64,000 nucleotides of DNA from Kitasatospora sp. NBC_01266 (GCF_036242395.1 NZ_CP108458.1:1054001-1118000), one strand, 5' to 3'. Counted from the stretch's first letter, positions 15,458 through 25,202 are shown. Numbers and translations: made by a program. Notes: generated from the letters alone by a model not told the origin.

Positions 15458-17979
15458 CACTCCTTCGCGGCGGCCGCGGAGGCGGCAGCCGCCGACGGCT
15501 CGGGCCGGGCCAGCGTGCAGGTCAGCTCGCCCTCCTCGACATCGGCGATCACCGTGTCACCCGGCTGGACGGTGCCCGCCAGCAGCAGGTTGGCCACCCG
15601 GTTGTCCAGCTCGGTCTGGATGGTCCGGCGCAGCGGGCGGGCGCCGAACTCCGGCTGGTAACCGCGGTTGGCCAGCCACTCCTTGGCGTTCCCAGTCACC
15701 TCCAGATCGACGTTCTGCGCCTTCAACCGCCGTCTGCTGCGCTCCAGTTGGAGGTCGACGATGTGCACCAGATCGGTCCGGGCGAGCGCGTGGAAGACGA
15801 TCACCTCGTCGATCCGGTTGAGGAACTCGGGGCGGAACTGCTGCCCCAGGTCCTTCATCAGGTCACCGCGGATCGCGTCGACGTCGCCGTGGTGCTCCAG
15901 GATCCGGCGGGAGCCGATGTTGCTGGTCATGATGACCACCGTGTTGCGGAAGTCGACGGTGCGCCCCTGGGCGTCCGTCAGCCGTCCGTCGTCCAGCACC
16001 TGGAGCAGCAGGTTGAAGATGTCCGGGTGGGCCTTCTCCACCTCGTCGAAGAGCAGCACGCTGTACGGCTTGCGGCGCACCGCCTCGGTGAGCTGGCCGG
16101 CCTCCTCGTAGCCGACGTAGCCGGGCGGCGAGCCGACCAGCCGGGAGACGGTGTGCTTCTCCTGGAACTCGCTCATGTCGAAGCGGATCATCCGGTCCGG
16201 GTCGCCGAAGAGCAGTTCGGCCAGCGCCTTGGCCAGCTCGGTCTTGCCGACTCCGGTGGGGCCCAGGAAGAGGAAGCTGCCGGTCGGCCGGTCGGGGTCG
16301 CCCATCCCGGCCCGGCCGCGACGCACCGCCTGGGAGACGGCGACCACCGCCTCGTCCTGCCCGATCACCTTCTGGTGGAGGGTCTCCTCCAGCTTGAGCA
16401 GCCGCTCCCGCTCGGTCTCGGTCAGCTGGGCCACCGGGATGCCGGTGCGCCGGGAGAGGACCTCGGCGATGTCGTCGGCGGTGACGCTGACCACGCCCTC
16501 GCGCTCCTCGCCGACCTCGGCCAGCTCGTCCTCGGCCTGCCGCAGCCGCTGCTTCAGGTCGGCGGCCCGCCCGAAGTCCTCCTCGGCCACCGCCTCGTCC
16601 AGCTCGCGGCGCAGCTTGGCGATCGCGTCCTTGCCCTGCTGGGCCTGGCTGCTGCCGCCCAGGCCGCGCAGCCGCACCCGGGCGCCCGCCTGGTCGAGCA
16701 GGTCGATCGCCTTGTCCGGCAGGAAGCGGTCGCTGACGTAGCGGTCGGAGAGCGCGGCGGCGGCGTCCAACGCCTCGTCAGCGAACCGGACCTGGTGGTG
16801 GGCCTCGTAGGAGTCGCGCAGGCCCTGCAGGATCTGCACGGTCTCCTCGACGCTGGGCTCGGGCACCAGCACGGGCTGGAACCGGCGCTCCAGCGCGGCG
16901 TCCTTCTCCACGTGCCTGCGGTACTCGTCCAGCGTGGTGGCGCCGACCACGCTCAGCTCGCCCCGGGCCAGCGCCGGCTTGAGGATGTTGCCCGCGTCCA
17001 TCGAGCCCTCGCCGCCGGCGCCCGCGCCGACCACGGTGTGCAGCTCGTCCAGGAAGAGGATCACGCTCTGGTCGGCGGCGATCACCTCGTCGATCACCTT
17101 CTTCAGGCGCTCCTCGAACTCGCCCCGGTACTTCGAGCCGGCCACCAGCCCGGTCAGGTCGAGGGTGACCACCCGGCGGTCCTTGAGGGTCTGCGGCACG
17201 TCACCGGAGACGATCCGCTGGGCCAGACCCTCGACGATGGCGGTCTTGCCGACGCCCGGCTCGCCGATCAGCACCGGGTTGTTCTTGGTGCGCCGGGAGA
17301 GGATCTCGACGGTCTGCTCGATCTCCTCCGCCCGGCCGACCACCGGGTCGAGCCTGCCCGCGCGGGCCTCGACGGTCAGGTCCCGCCCGTACTCGTCCAG
17401 CGTGGGCGTCTGGCTCGGGTGCGCACCGGTGCTGCTGCGCTCGCCGCCGGTGCCGAACCCCTCCAGAGCGGTGCGCATCGCCCCCTGGGACGGCGCGACG
17501 CCGCGCAGCGCCTGGCCCGCGCCGGAGCGCTCCTGCTCGAGCAGCGCGCCCAGGATGTGCTCGGGGCCGATGTAGGAGGCGCCGACCGTCTGCGAGCGGG
17601 CGTGCGCGGCGAGCAGCACGCGCTTGGCGGCCGGGGTGAGCGAGGGTTCCTCCGTCACCCCGGCGGCGTTCGTCGGCAGCGAGGCGCGCAGGTCCTCGGC
17701 GAGCTCGTCGGGGTCCACGCCCGCCCGCTCCAGCATCCGGCGCGAGGAGTCCACCTGGGTGGCCGCCCAGAGCAGGTGCCCGGTGTCCAGATCGCTGCTG
17801 CCGTCCTCGGCCGCGCGCTGGGCGGCCGCCTCGATCAGCTCCTGACTCGACTCGTTGAGCAGCCGGCCGATCGGCACCCGCTGCACCGCGGGCGGCGAGG
17901 CCTGCGGGCTCATCCCGAAGAAGCGGCTGAACAGATCGGAGAAGGGGTCGCCGGCGCCGAAGGCGGAGGGCAGCGTCAT
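15457..17979 (-). CDS. ClpC-like AAA+ unfoldase
   Basis: 840-aa Clp ATPase with two AAA+ modules: Walker A1 GEPGVGKT at 239-246, and Walker A2 GPTGVGKT at 573-580. The Clp-N repeats span about 35-175. The middle domain is short (about 445-490) and UVR-like ([19 protein letters not shown]), as in ClpC and unlike the long ClpB coil. A 30-residue hydrophobic-aromatic leader ([16 protein letters not shown]) precedes the N domain. It is a stress-linked ClpC paralogue, different from the housekeeping ClpC1, which usually lacks this leader. Whether it docks ClpP was not resolved. ATG 17979 has CAGGTGA upstream. First gene of the operon with usp and the PP2C phosphatase. Confidence 0.85.
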   Translation of the reverse strand: MTLPSAFGAGDPFSDLFSRFFGMSPQASPPAVQRVPIGRLLNESSQELIEAAAQRAAEDGSSDLDTGHLLWAATQVDSSRRMLERAGVDPDELAEDLRASLPTNAAGVTEEPSLTPAAKRVLLAAHARSQTVGASYIGPEHILGALLEQERSGAGQALRGVAPSQGAMRTALEGFGTGGERSSTGAHPSQTPTLDEYGRDLTVEARAGRLDPVVGRAEEIEQTVEILSRRTKNNPVLIGEPGVGKTAIVEGLAQRIVSGDVPQTLKDRRVVTLDLTGLVAGSKYRGEFEERLKKVIDEVIAADQSVILFLDELHTVVGAGAGGEGSMDAGNILKPALARGELSVVGATTLDEYRRHVEKDAALERRFQPVLVPEPSVEETVQILQGLRDSYEAHHQVRFADEALDAAAALSDRYVSDRFLPDKAIDLLDQAGARVRLRGLGGSSQAQQGKDAIAKLRRELDEAVAEEDFGRAADLKQRLRQAEDELAEVGEEREGVVSVTADDIAEVLSRRTGIPVAQLTETERERLLKLEETLHQKVIGQDEAVVAVSQAVRRGRAGMGDPDRPTGSFLFLGPTGVGKTELAKALAELLFGDPDRMIRFDMSEFQEKHTVSRLVGSPPGYVGYEEAGQLTEAVRRKPYSVLLFDEVEKAHPDIFNLLLQVLDDGRLTDAQGRTVDFRNTVVIMTSNIGSRRILEHHGDVDAIRGDLMKDLGQQFRPEFLNRIDEVIVFHALARTDLVHIVDLQLERSRRRLKAQNVDLEVTGNAKEWLANRGYQPEFGARPLRRTIQTELDNRVANLLLAGTVQPGDTVIADVEEGELTCTLARPEPSAAAASAAAAKE

Positions 17980-18117
17980 CGCGAGGTCACCTGACTTGAC
18001 GTGGGACGGAGCGGCTGCTGCCACCCTCACCCGGGCCGCCGACCGCCGCCACCCGGGTTCGGCCACTCCGGCGCGGCGGTAGCGGCGGGCCGGGCCGGTC
18101 CCGCAGGATCGGACGTT

Positions 18118-19596
18118 ATGGAGAGTCAGCTGCGGTTGAAGAGCCGTCAGGGGCGCTGGGTGGTAGTGGCCGCCGCGCTCGGGTCGGGGATGGCGATGCT
18201 CGACGGCACGGTGGTGAACGTGGCGCTGCCGAGCATCGGGCGGGATCTCGACGCCTCGCTGGCCCAGCTGCAGTGGACACTGAACGCCTACCTGCTCACG
18301 CTGGCCGGGCTGATCCTGCTCGGCGGCTCACTGGGCGACCGCTACGGGCGACGGCGGATCTTCGTGCTCGGCGTCTGCTGGTTCGCCGCCGCCTCCGGGC
18401 TCTGCGCGATCGCGCCCACCATCGACCTGCTGATCGCCGCCCGCGCGCTGCAGGGCATCGGCGGGGCGCTGCTGACCCCCGGCTCGCTCGCGCTGCTCCA
18501 GGCCAGTTTCCACCCCGACGACCGCTCGGCGGCGGTCGGCGCCTGGTCGGGGCTGGGCGGGGTGGCCACGGCGGTGGGGCCGATCCTCGGCGGCTGGCTG
18601 GTCAGCGGTCCGGGCTGGCGGTGGATCTTCGTGATCAATCTGCCGGTCGCGGTGCTGGTCGGGGTGCTGACCCTGCGCCATGTGCCGGAGAGCCGCGACG
18701 AACAGGCCACCGGGCGCTTCGACGTCCCCGGCGCGGTGCTGGCCGCGCTCGCGCTGGGCGGGGTCACCTACGCGCTGACGGCGGCGGGCGGCAAGGTGAC
18801 GGCGGCGGTCTGGGTGTCGGCCGGCGCGGGTGTGCTGCTGGGCGCCGCCTTCGTGGCCGTCGAGCGGCGCAGCCCGCAGCCGATGATGCCGCTGGAGCTC
18901 TTCGACTCGCGCCTGTTCAGCACGATCAACCTGGTGACGCTCGGCGTCTACGGCGCGCTGGGCGGGGTGTTCTTCTTCCTGCAGGTGCAGTTGCAGACCG
19001 TGGCCGGCTTCGAGCCGCTGGTGGCCGGGGTGGCCTTCGCCCCCGTCACCGTGCTGATGCTGCTGCTGTCCGCCCGCTCGGGCCGGCTCGCCAGCCGGAT
19101 CGGACCCCGGCTGCAGCTGACCGCCGGCCCGCTGGTCGCCGCCGGCGGCGTGCTGCTGATGCTGCGGATCGGCCCGCACGCCTCGTACTGGGCGGATGTG
19201 CTGCCCGCGGCCGTGGTCTTCGGGGTCGGCCTGACAGCGCTGGTGGCACCGCTGACCGCGACCGTGCTGGCGGCGGTACCCGTCCACCGGGCCGGCATCG
19301 CCAGCGGGGTGAACAACGCGGCGGCGCGCGCCGCCGGCCTGCTGGCGGTCGCGGCGCTGCCGCTGCTGACCGGGCTGAGCGGCGATCAGTACCAGGTGCC
19401 GAGCTCGGTGGACTCGGCCTTCCGCACCGCCGTGGGGATCTGCGCGGGTCTGCTCGTGGCGTCCGGCCTGCTGGCGCTGGTCACGGTGCCGGGGCGCCCG
19501 CCGACGCCGACGGCCGAGCCGGACAGCACCTGGTACTGCGGCACCACCGGACCGCCGGTGGACCCGGGGCACGAGCGCCCCGGGTCCACCGTGTGA
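18118..19596 (+). CDS. MFS drug efflux transporter, 14-TM DHA2 type
   Basis: 492-aa proton-driven efflux pump. Motif A is visible as GGSLGDRYGRRR after helix 2, motif D1 as LDGTVVNVALPSI in helix 1, and motif C as GGVATAVGPILGGWLV in helix 5, which marks the antiporter class. About 14 helices are predicted. Substrate unknown. It is divergent from clp by 138 bp, with no regulator beside it. The last 14 codons contain a terminator hairpin. Confidence 0.85.
   Translation: MESQLRLKSRQGRWVVVAAALGSGMAMLDGTVVNVALPSIGRDLDASLAQLQWTLNAYLLTLAGLILLGGSLGDRYGRRRIFVLGVCWFAAASGLCAIAPTIDLLIAARALQGIGGALLTPGSLALLQASFHPDDRSAAVGAWSGLGGVATAVGPILGGWLVSGPGWRWIFVINLPVAVLVGVLTLRHVPESRDEQATGRFDVPGAVLAALALGGVTYALTAAGGKVTAAVWVSAGAGVLLGAAFVAVERRSPQPMMPLELFDSRLFSTINLVTLGVYGALGGVFFFLQVQLQTVAGFEPLVAGVAFAPVTVLMLLLSARSGRLASRIGPRLQLTAGPLVAAGGVLLMLRIGPHASYWADVLPAAVVFGVGLTALVAPLTATVLAAVPVHRAGIASGVNNAAARAAGLLAVAALPLLTGLSGDQYQVPSSVDSAFRTAVGICAGLLVASGLLALVTVPGRPPTPTAEPDSTWYCGTTGPPVDPGHERPGSTV
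19557..19590. terminator. Hairpin inside the 3' end of the MFS gene
   Basis: A perfect 14-bp stem, GGTGGACCCGGGGC with its complement, loop ACGAGC. It is placed in the last codons of the MFS gene and only 18 bp from the end of the convergent purB, so it can stop both. Confidence 0.75.
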
Positions 19597-19607
19597 CGTA
19601 CCCGCTC

Positions 19608-21038
19608 CTAGAGGATGTCGCCCGGCGCGTACTTGGCGGCCTGCGGGTAGGCGGCGGCGACCGCCTCGATCCGGCGGACCACCTCGGCCACCTGGGCCCC
19701 GGCCGCACCGGTGAAGGAGAGCCGGTCGGCCAGCAGCGCGTCCAGCGCGGCCCGGTCCAGCGGCATCCGGTCATCGGCGGCCAGCCGGTCGAGCAGCTCG
19801 TTCTCCCGGGCGCCGCCGCGCATCGCGAGCGCCGAGGCGACCGCGTGCTCCTTGATGATCTCGTGCCCGGCCTCGCGGCCGACCCCGGCGCGCACCGCGC
19901 CCATCAGGACCTTGGTGGTGGCCAGGAACGGCAGGTAGCGGTCCAGCTCGGCCTCGATCACGGCCGGGAAGGCGCCGAACTCGTCGAGCACCGTCAGGAA
20001 GGTCTCCAGCAGGCCGTCGAAGGCGAAGAACGCGTCCGGCAGCGCGACCCGGCGCACCACCGAGCAGGAGACGTCGCCCTCGTTCCACTGGTCGCCGGCC
20101 AGCTCGGCGGTCATCGAGGCGTAGCCGCGCAGGATCACCGCGAGGCCGTTGACCCGCTCGCAGGAACGGGTGTTCATCTTGTGCGGCATCGCCGAGGAAC
20201 CGACCTGGCCCTCCTTGAAGCCCTCGGTCACCAGCTCGTGACCGGCCATCAGGCGGATCGTCTTGGCCAGGCTGGAGGGCGCGGCGGCCAGCTGGACCAG
20301 GGCGGTGAGCACCTCGAAGTCCAGCGAGCGCGGGTAGACCTGGCCGACCGAGGTGAAGACGTTCTCGAAGCCGAGGTGGCCGGCCACCCGGCGCTCCAAC
20401 TCGGCGAGCTTCTCGGCGTCACCGCCCAGCAGGTCGAGCATGTCCTGGGCGGTGCCGACCGGACCCTTGATCCCGCGCAGCGGGTAGCGGGCGAGCAGCT
20501 CCTCCAGGCGGGCGAAGGCGACCAGCAGCTCGTCCGCGATGCTGGCGAAGCGCTTGCCGAGGGTGGTGGCCTGCGCGGCGACGTTGTGCGAGCGCCCGGC
20601 CATCACCTGCTCGGCGTGCTCGGCGGAGAGCCGGCCCAGGCGGACCAGGACGGCGACCACGCGGTCCCGCACGTGCTCCAGCGACTGGCGGATCTGCAGC
20701 TGCTCGACGTTCTCGGTCAGGTCCCGGGAGGTCATCCCCTTGTGGATCTGCTCGTGGCCCGCGAGCTCGCTGAACTCCTCGATCCGGGCCTTCACGTCGT
20801 GCCGGGTGACCCGCTCGCGGCGGGCGATGGAGGCGAGGTCGACCTGGTCGATCACCCGCTCGTAGTCGGCGACCGCAGTCTCGGGCACCTCGATGCCCAG
20901 ATCCTGCTGGGCCTTGAGGACGGCGAGCCACAGGTGGCGTTCGAGGACCACCTTGTGCTCGGGGGACCACAGCTGGGCCAGGGTCGCCGAAGCGTACCGG
21001 GCGGCCAGGACATTGGGGATCTGGGGCTTGGCGCTCAC
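19608..21038 (-). CDS. purB: Adenylosuccinate lyase
   Basis: 476-aa PurB. It removes fumarate from adenylosuccinate and SAICAR in purine synthesis. The fumarase/aspartase signature SSAMPHKMN is intact, and HKGMTSRDLTENV and GRSHNVAAQATTLGKR carry the catalytic His regions. Length is normal. GTG 21038 (MSAKPQIPNVL) matches the usual N-terminus. A TTG three codons upstream is possible, and neither has a strong ribosome site. No other pur genes are adjacent. Confidence 0.92.
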   Translation of the reverse strand: MSAKPQIPNVLAARYASATLAQLWSPEHKVVLERHLWLAVLKAQQDLGIEVPETAVADYERVIDQVDLASIARRERVTRHDVKARIEEFSELAGHEQIHKGMTSRDLTENVEQLQIRQSLEHVRDRVVAVLVRLGRLSAEHAEQVMAGRSHNVAAQATTLGKRFASIADELLVAFARLEELLARYPLRGIKGPVGTAQDMLDLLGGDAEKLAELERRVAGHLGFENVFTSVGQVYPRSLDFEVLTALVQLAAAPSSLAKTIRLMAGHELVTEGFKEGQVGSSAMPHKMNTRSCERVNGLAVILRGYASMTAELAGDQWNEGDVSCSVVRRVALPDAFFAFDGLLETFLTVLDEFGAFPAVIEAELDRYLPFLATTKVLMGAVRAGVGREAGHEIIKEHAVASALAMRGGARENELLDRLAADDRMPLDRAALDALLADRLSFTGAAGAQVAEVVRRIEAVAAAYPQAAKYAPGDIL

Positions 21039-21090
21039 GCTTCGCAAGGTTAACAGTCGAGGTCAGCCCGGTGGCGCCGGGCCCGGAGCT

Positions 21091-21109
21091 GGAGCGGCCC
21101 GACCGCTCC
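21091..21109 (-). terminator. Short hairpin after the TSUP gene
   Basis: GGAGCGG and CCGCTCC with a 5-base loop, 20 bp beyond the TSUP stop codon on the minus strand. It is a weak terminator by length alone. Confidence 0.4.
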
Positions 21110-21128
21110 CGGCCCACCGTTCCCCGTC

Positions 21129-21866
21129 CTACAGCTCGAGCAGGCCCTTGCTCAGCGTGGTCAGCCCGCCCGCCAGCGCGAGCAGCAGCACGACGGTGCG
21201 GGCCCGGTGCTCGGGCACCCGCTCGGCCAGCCGGTGCCCGATCAGCGCGCCGAGGCCGAGCGCCGCGGCGACCGCGAGCCAGGACCGGCCGCCGAGCCTG
21301 GGCACCCCCTTGACCAGCAGCGAGAAGAGGTTCACCAGCAGGCCGTAGAACTGGGCGTTCGGCACGAACTCACGCACCGTCCAGCCCGCGTTCACCGCGT
21401 ACAGCGACAGGGCCGGGCCGCCGACCCCGGCCGAGGCGTTCATGAAGCCGCTGACCGCCCCCGCCGCCACCGCCCCGCGCCGCCCGCACAGCGCGGCCAC
21501 CCGGGTGCCCCGCATCACCACCAGCACCGCGACGCTGACCAGCAGGCCCATCCCGGCCAGCAGCTGCGGCTCGGGCAGCCGGGCCGCCACCCAGGCCCCG
21601 GCCGGCACGCTCACCAGCGCGGCGGCCACCAGCGGCACCATCGCGGCGGGGCGGACCTGGCGCCAGCTGGTGGCCAGCCCGATCGCGCTGATCGCCCCGG
21701 CGGCGCAGTTGGACAGCACCACGCCGGGGCCCGCGCCCAGCAGCAGCGCCAGCGCGGGTGCGGCGACCAGCGCGAAGCCCATCCCCGCCATCCGCTGCAC
21801 CGAGGCGCCGGCCAGCACCACCAGGCCCAGCAGCAGTGCGCCTTCCCACCCGTGCGACACCGGCAC
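21129..21866 (-). CDS. TSUP (TauE/SafE) family permease
   Basis: 245-aa membrane protein with 7-8 hydrophobic segments and the two family repeats: GMGFALVAAPALALLLG near the start and SGFMNASAGVGGPALSLYAV in the middle. Members export sulfite, sulfoacetate or other organosulfur anions; the substrate here is unknown. The start is a GTG. A MarR-type gene lies 105 bp upstream in the same direction and might control it. Confidence 0.82.
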   Translation of the reverse strand: MPVSHGWEGALLLGLVVLAGASVQRMAGMGFALVAAPALALLLGAGPGVVLSNCAAGAISAIGLATSWRQVRPAAMVPLVAAALVSVPAGAWVAARLPEPQLLAGMGLLVSVAVLVVMRGTRVAALCGRRGAVAAGAVSGFMNASAGVGGPALSLYAVNAGWTVREFVPNAQFYGLLVNLFSLLVKGVPRLGGRSWLAVAAALGLGALIGHRLAERVPEHRARTVVLLLALAGGLTTLSKGLLEL

Positions 21867-21971
21867 GCCCCCCGCTCGATCGAACCCGAACGGGCCTACG
21901 CAACCAGCCGACCGCCCGCGGCGTCCAGTGCCGGGGCCACCCCCGTGATCAGGCCGGCGGTTCGGCGACCG

Positions 21972-22412
21972 TCAGTTGCCCAGCAGCGGCAGCAGCTGCT
22001 GGCACATCGCCAGCAGTGCGGCGCGCTGCTCCTCGCTGAGCGAGTCCAGCGCGCGGTGCGCCTTGGTCATGTCGGCGCGGATCTTCAGCAGCACCTCGCG
22101 GCCCTGCTCGGTGATGGTGACGATCTTCACCCGGCGATCGCTCGCCGCCGCCTCCCGGCGGGCCAGCTCCAGGCCCTCCAGGCGGTCGACGATGCCGGTC
22201 ACGTTGGAGGCGTCGCAGCCGAGCCGACCGGCCAGCGCCCGCATCGGCACCGGCTCCAGCACCACGCCGAGCGCCTTGGCCTGGGAGGAACTGAGCCCGT
22301 GCCGGCCGGCCGCGGCGGCGAAGTCGAGGAAGTAGGCGGCGCTGACGGCCGCCACCGCCTCCATCAGAGCGGGGGTGCTGACGGGGGGTGCGAGGGTGGT
22401 CATGGCATCCAT
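21972..22412 (-). CDS. MarR family transcriptional regulator
   Basis: 146-aa MarR protein. LAGRLGCDASNVTGIVDRLE is the recognition helix pair, and REAAASDRRVKIVTITEQGRE the wing. An AT-rich perfect palindrome lies 16-28 bp upstream of its ATG, as expected for self-repression. An ATG nine bases later (MTTLAPPVS) is an alternative start, and neither has a clear ribosome site. The TSUP permease gene downstream is a possible target. Confidence 0.85.
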   Translation of the reverse strand: MDAMTTLAPPVSTPALMEAVAAVSAAYFLDFAAAAGRHGLSSSQAKALGVVLEPVPMRALAGRLGCDASNVTGIVDRLEGLELARREAAASDRRVKIVTITEQGREVLLKIRADMTKAHRALDSLSEEQRAALLAMCQQLLPLLGN

Positions 22413-22427
22413 GAGATCACAGGACGC

Positions 22428-22440
22428 ATAAAACTTTTAT
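22428..22440. promoter_or_regulatory. MarR-type palindromic operator
   Basis: ATAAAACTTTTAT, a perfect 13-bp palindrome around a central C, 16 bp before the MarR start codon. Its AT content stands out against the surrounding GC-rich sequence, and it could overlap the promoter. Confidence 0.6.
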
Positions 22441-22488
22441 CTACTCCAGTGTTGAGCTTGGCAAACAACCGCCGGGGCCGACCGCCGC

Positions 22489-22872
22489 TCAGGCCACCAG
22501 CCGCGCGAAGAGCCGCTCCAGCTCCGCCGCCGGATCGGCGGTCAGCCCGGTGTGCACCGGACCGGGCTGGACGACGGCACTGCGCGGCGCGGTCAGCCAG
22601 CGGAACCGCTGCCCGGCGCTGTCACCGGCCGCCGGCCCCGCCGCCGGGCCACCGGCGCAGATGCCCTCGATCCCGCGCAGCGCCCGCGCCACCGCGTCGA
22701 GGTCGACCGCCGGGTCCAACGCCAGCAGCTTCGCCTGCGGCAGCAGCGTGCGCACCGCCAGCTCCTCGCGCCAGCGGCAGTACAGCAGCACGCCCAGGTT
22801 GACGCACTCGCCGCGCTCGACCCGGGGCACCGCCCGGATCACCGCGTACTCGTAGTCGTGCCGCTCGGTCAT
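22489..22872 (-). CDS. DUF3037 family protein
   Basis: 127-aa protein. HDYEYAVIRAVPRVERGECVNLGVLLYC is the DUF3037 start, in which proteins of this family begin with a strand carrying RxVPRVERGEFVNVGV. It usually sits directly behind a HipA-like kinase gene. Here its ATG overlaps the kinase stop codon by four bases, so the two are co-translated. Function unknown; a partner or regulator of the kinase is plausible. Confidence 0.8.
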   Translation of the reverse strand: MTERHDYEYAVIRAVPRVERGECVNLGVLLYCRWREELAVRTLLPQAKLLALDPAVDLDAVARALRGIEGICAGGPAAGPAAGDSAGQRFRWLTAPRSAVVQPGPVHTGLTADPAAELERLFARLVA

Positions 22873-23648
22873 GCCGTCGCCTCGGACTCGTCGTGGGGCA
22901 GCACGGGCAGCCAGTCGCGCGGCCCGGCCAGCCGCGCCAGCAGTTGCGCGACATAGGCGTCCCGGACGGCCCGGGGGTGCTCGAAGCCGGGCTCGTCGAG
23001 CAGGAACTCCTCGGGGATCGCGTCCGCCGCCCCGGCCAGCAGTTCGGGGGTGACCTGCGCGGCCAGCTCCGCGTCCACCGCCGCCAGGTCGCCCGCGAAG
23101 CGCCGCAACGCGTGATCGCCCGCGTCGTACGGGCGTCGGATCCAACCGGCCGCCCCGGCCCAGTGGTGGTGGAAGATCAGGCTCGCGCCGTGGTCGATCA
23201 GGTGCAGCCGCCCGGCGGCCACCAGCAGGTTGGGGTTGCGCCAGGACCGGTCGACGTTGCCGATCAGCGCGTCGAACCAGAGCACCCGGGCGGCCGTTTC
23301 GGGATCGACCTGGAAGCAGAGCGGGTCGAAGTTGAACGCACCGCTGAGGAACGCCAGGCCCACGTTGACCCCGCCGCTGGCCCGCATCTGCTCCTGGATC
23401 TGCTGCTCCGGCTCGCTGCGGGCCAGCACCGGGTCGAGGTCGACCCGCACCAGTTCCGGCACCGGCAGCCCGAGCGCCTGCCCGATCCGGCCGGCCAGCA
23501 CCTCGGCCACCAGCGCCTTGCGCCCCTGCGCGGCGCCGCTCCACTTGAGCGCGTAGAGCCGGTGGTCGTCGGCCTCCACCAGGCCCGGCATCGAGCCGCC
23601 TTCTCGCAGTGGCGTCACATAACGGACCGCCGTCACCTCACGAAGCAC
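22869..23648 (-). CDS. HipA-like kinase
   Basis: 259-aa HipA-family kinase, shorter than E. coli HipA (440) and without the N-terminal HipA-N module. LYALKWSGAAQGRKALVAEV holds the nucleotide-binding Lys region. WFDALIGNVDRSWRNPNLLV is the catalytic loop with Asp and Asn. LIDHGASLIF gives DHG where HipA has a DxD/DFG-type metal motif. No HipB-type helix-turn-helix antitoxin gene is adjacent; instead it is coupled to DUF3037. The GTG at 23648 has AGGG seven bases before it, and a GTG at 23633 is an alternative. Confidence 0.75.
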   Translation of the reverse strand: MLREVTAVRYVTPLREGGSMPGLVEADDHRLYALKWSGAAQGRKALVAEVLAGRIGQALGLPVPELVRVDLDPVLARSEPEQQIQEQMRASGGVNVGLAFLSGAFNFDPLCFQVDPETAARVLWFDALIGNVDRSWRNPNLLVAAGRLHLIDHGASLIFHHHWAGAAGWIRRPYDAGDHALRRFAGDLAAVDAELAAQVTPELLAGAADAIPEEFLLDEPGFEHPRAVRDAYVAQLLARLAGPRDWLPVLPHDESEATA

Positions 23649-23765
23649 GCGCCAACCCTACCCATGCCCCCGTGTTGCGGTGGCGCGCCCCCATCGCCCG
23701 TGCGAGGGTGGCCGGGACGTGGCGTCCCGTCACATGGGCCCCGCCGACTGCGAAGGAAGACAGAG

Positions 23766-25124
23766 ATGGAACGTCCTCGGATCCTGGTGGTGGGCGGCGG
23801 CTTCGCCGGACTGGAGTGCGCCCGGCGGCTGGAGCGAAAGCTCGCCGCGACGGAGGCGCAGATCACCCTGGTCGCACCGTTCAGCTACCAGCTGTACCTA
23901 CCGCTGCTGCCGCACGTCGCCGCCGGGGTGCTCAGTCCGCAGTCGGTCGCGGTCTCGCTGCGCCGCTCGCTGCACCGCACCGACATCATCCCGGGCGGCG
24001 CGATCGGGATCGACCCGCGGGCCAAGGTCTGCATCATCCGCAAGATCACCGAGCAGGTGGTCGCCGAGCCGTACGACTACCTGGTGCTGGCCCCCGGCAG
24101 CATCACCCGCACCTTCGACATCCCCGGCCTGACCGACCACGCGCGCGGGATGAAGACGCTGGCCGAGGCCGCCTACATCCGCGACCACGTGATCGCCCAG
24201 CTCGACATCGCCTCGGCCACCCTGGACCAGGCCGAGCGCGAGTCCCGGCTGCAGTTCGTGGTGGTCGGCGGCGGCTACGCGGGCACCGAGACGGCGGCCT
24301 GCCTGCAGCGGCTGACCACCGCCGCGCTGGACCGCTACCCGCGGCTCGACCCGCGGCTGATCAAGTGGCACCTGATCGACATCGCCCCCAAGCTGATGCC
24401 CGAACTCGGCGAGCACCTGGGCACCCGGGCGCTGAAGGTGCTGCGCGACCGCGGCGTGGACGTCTCGCTCGGTGTCTCGGTGGCCGAGGTCGGCGACACC
24501 ACGGTGACCTTCACCGACGGGCGGGTGATCCCCTCGCGCACGCTGATCTGGACCGCCGGGGTGGCGGCCAGCCCGCTGATCGGCACGCTGGACGCGGAGA
24601 CGGTGCGCGGGCGGATCGCGGTGACCGCCGAGATGCGGGTGCCGCAGTTCGACGGCATCTTCGCGCTGGGTGACGCGGCGGCGGTGCCGGACCTGGCCAA
24701 GGGCGACGGCGCGGTCTGCCCGCCCACCGCGCAGCACTCGGCCCGCCAGGGCCGCAAGGTGGCGGACAACCTGGTCGCCGCGCTGCGCAACCAGCCGCTG
24801 GAGCCCTACTACCACAAGGACCTGGGCCTGGTGGTCGACCTGGGCGGCAAGGACGCGGTCTCCAAGCCGCTCGGCGTGGAGATGAGCGGGGTGCCGGCCC
24901 AGCTGGTGGCCCGCGGCTACCACCTGATGGCGATGCGGACCAACGTGGCCAAGCTGCGGGTGGGCGCCAACTGGGTGATGAACGCCACCGCCGGGGACGA
25001 CTTCGTCCGGATCGGCTTCCTGGCCCGGCGGCCCGCCCGGCTGCGGGACTTCGAGTACACCGACGCGTATCTGACCAAGGAGCAGATCCGCGAGCACACC
25101 AACTCGCTGCACGCCAAACACTGA
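23766..25124 (+). CDS. ndh: Type II NADH dehydrogenase (NAD(P)/FAD oxidoreductase)
   Basis: 452-aa single-chain flavoprotein. The FAD motif GGGFAG is near residue 10, the NADH motif VVVGGGYAGTETAA near 175, and FDGIFALGDAAAVPDL is the second FAD contact. The C-terminal third carries an amphipathic helix that fits membrane-surface binding. Such enzymes oxidise NADH and reduce menaquinone without pumping protons. Streptomyces usually has several paralogues, so this may not be the main one. GGAAG lies upstream of ATG 23766. Confidence 0.82.
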   Translation: MERPRILVVGGGFAGLECARRLERKLAATEAQITLVAPFSYQLYLPLLPHVAAGVLSPQSVAVSLRRSLHRTDIIPGGAIGIDPRAKVCIIRKITEQVVAEPYDYLVLAPGSITRTFDIPGLTDHARGMKTLAEAAYIRDHVIAQLDIASATLDQAERESRLQFVVVGGGYAGTETAACLQRLTTAALDRYPRLDPRLIKWHLIDIAPKLMPELGEHLGTRALKVLRDRGVDVSLGVSVAEVGDTTVTFTDGRVIPSRTLIWTAGVAASPLIGTLDAETVRGRIAVTAEMRVPQFDGIFALGDAAAVPDLAKGDGAVCPPTAQHSARQGRKVADNLVAALRNQPLEPYYHKDLGLVVDLGGKDAVSKPLGVEMSGVPAQLVARGYHLMAMRTNVAKLRVGANWVMNATAGDDFVRIGFLARRPARLRDFEYTDAYLTKEQIREHTNSLHAKH

Positions 25125-25152
25125 GCTGCCGAGCACCGAGCGCCGAGCGAGC

Positions 25153-25186
25153 CGCGCCGCCGGTCCCCCACAGGGGGCCGGCGGCG
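25153..25186. terminator. Bidirectional hairpin terminator
   Basis: GCGCCGCCGG and CCCCC pair with GGGGG and CCGGCGGCGC around ACA, with a single bulged T. It lies between the convergent NADH dehydrogenase and SGNH hydrolase genes. Confidence 0.8.
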
Positions 25187-25202
25187 CGTTCGTGCCGGAC
25201 CC

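Noticed and set aside
22869..23648. A classical HipBA toxin-antitoxin pair
   Set aside because: There is no HipB-like helix-turn-helix gene next to it, and the kinase lacks the HipA-N module.
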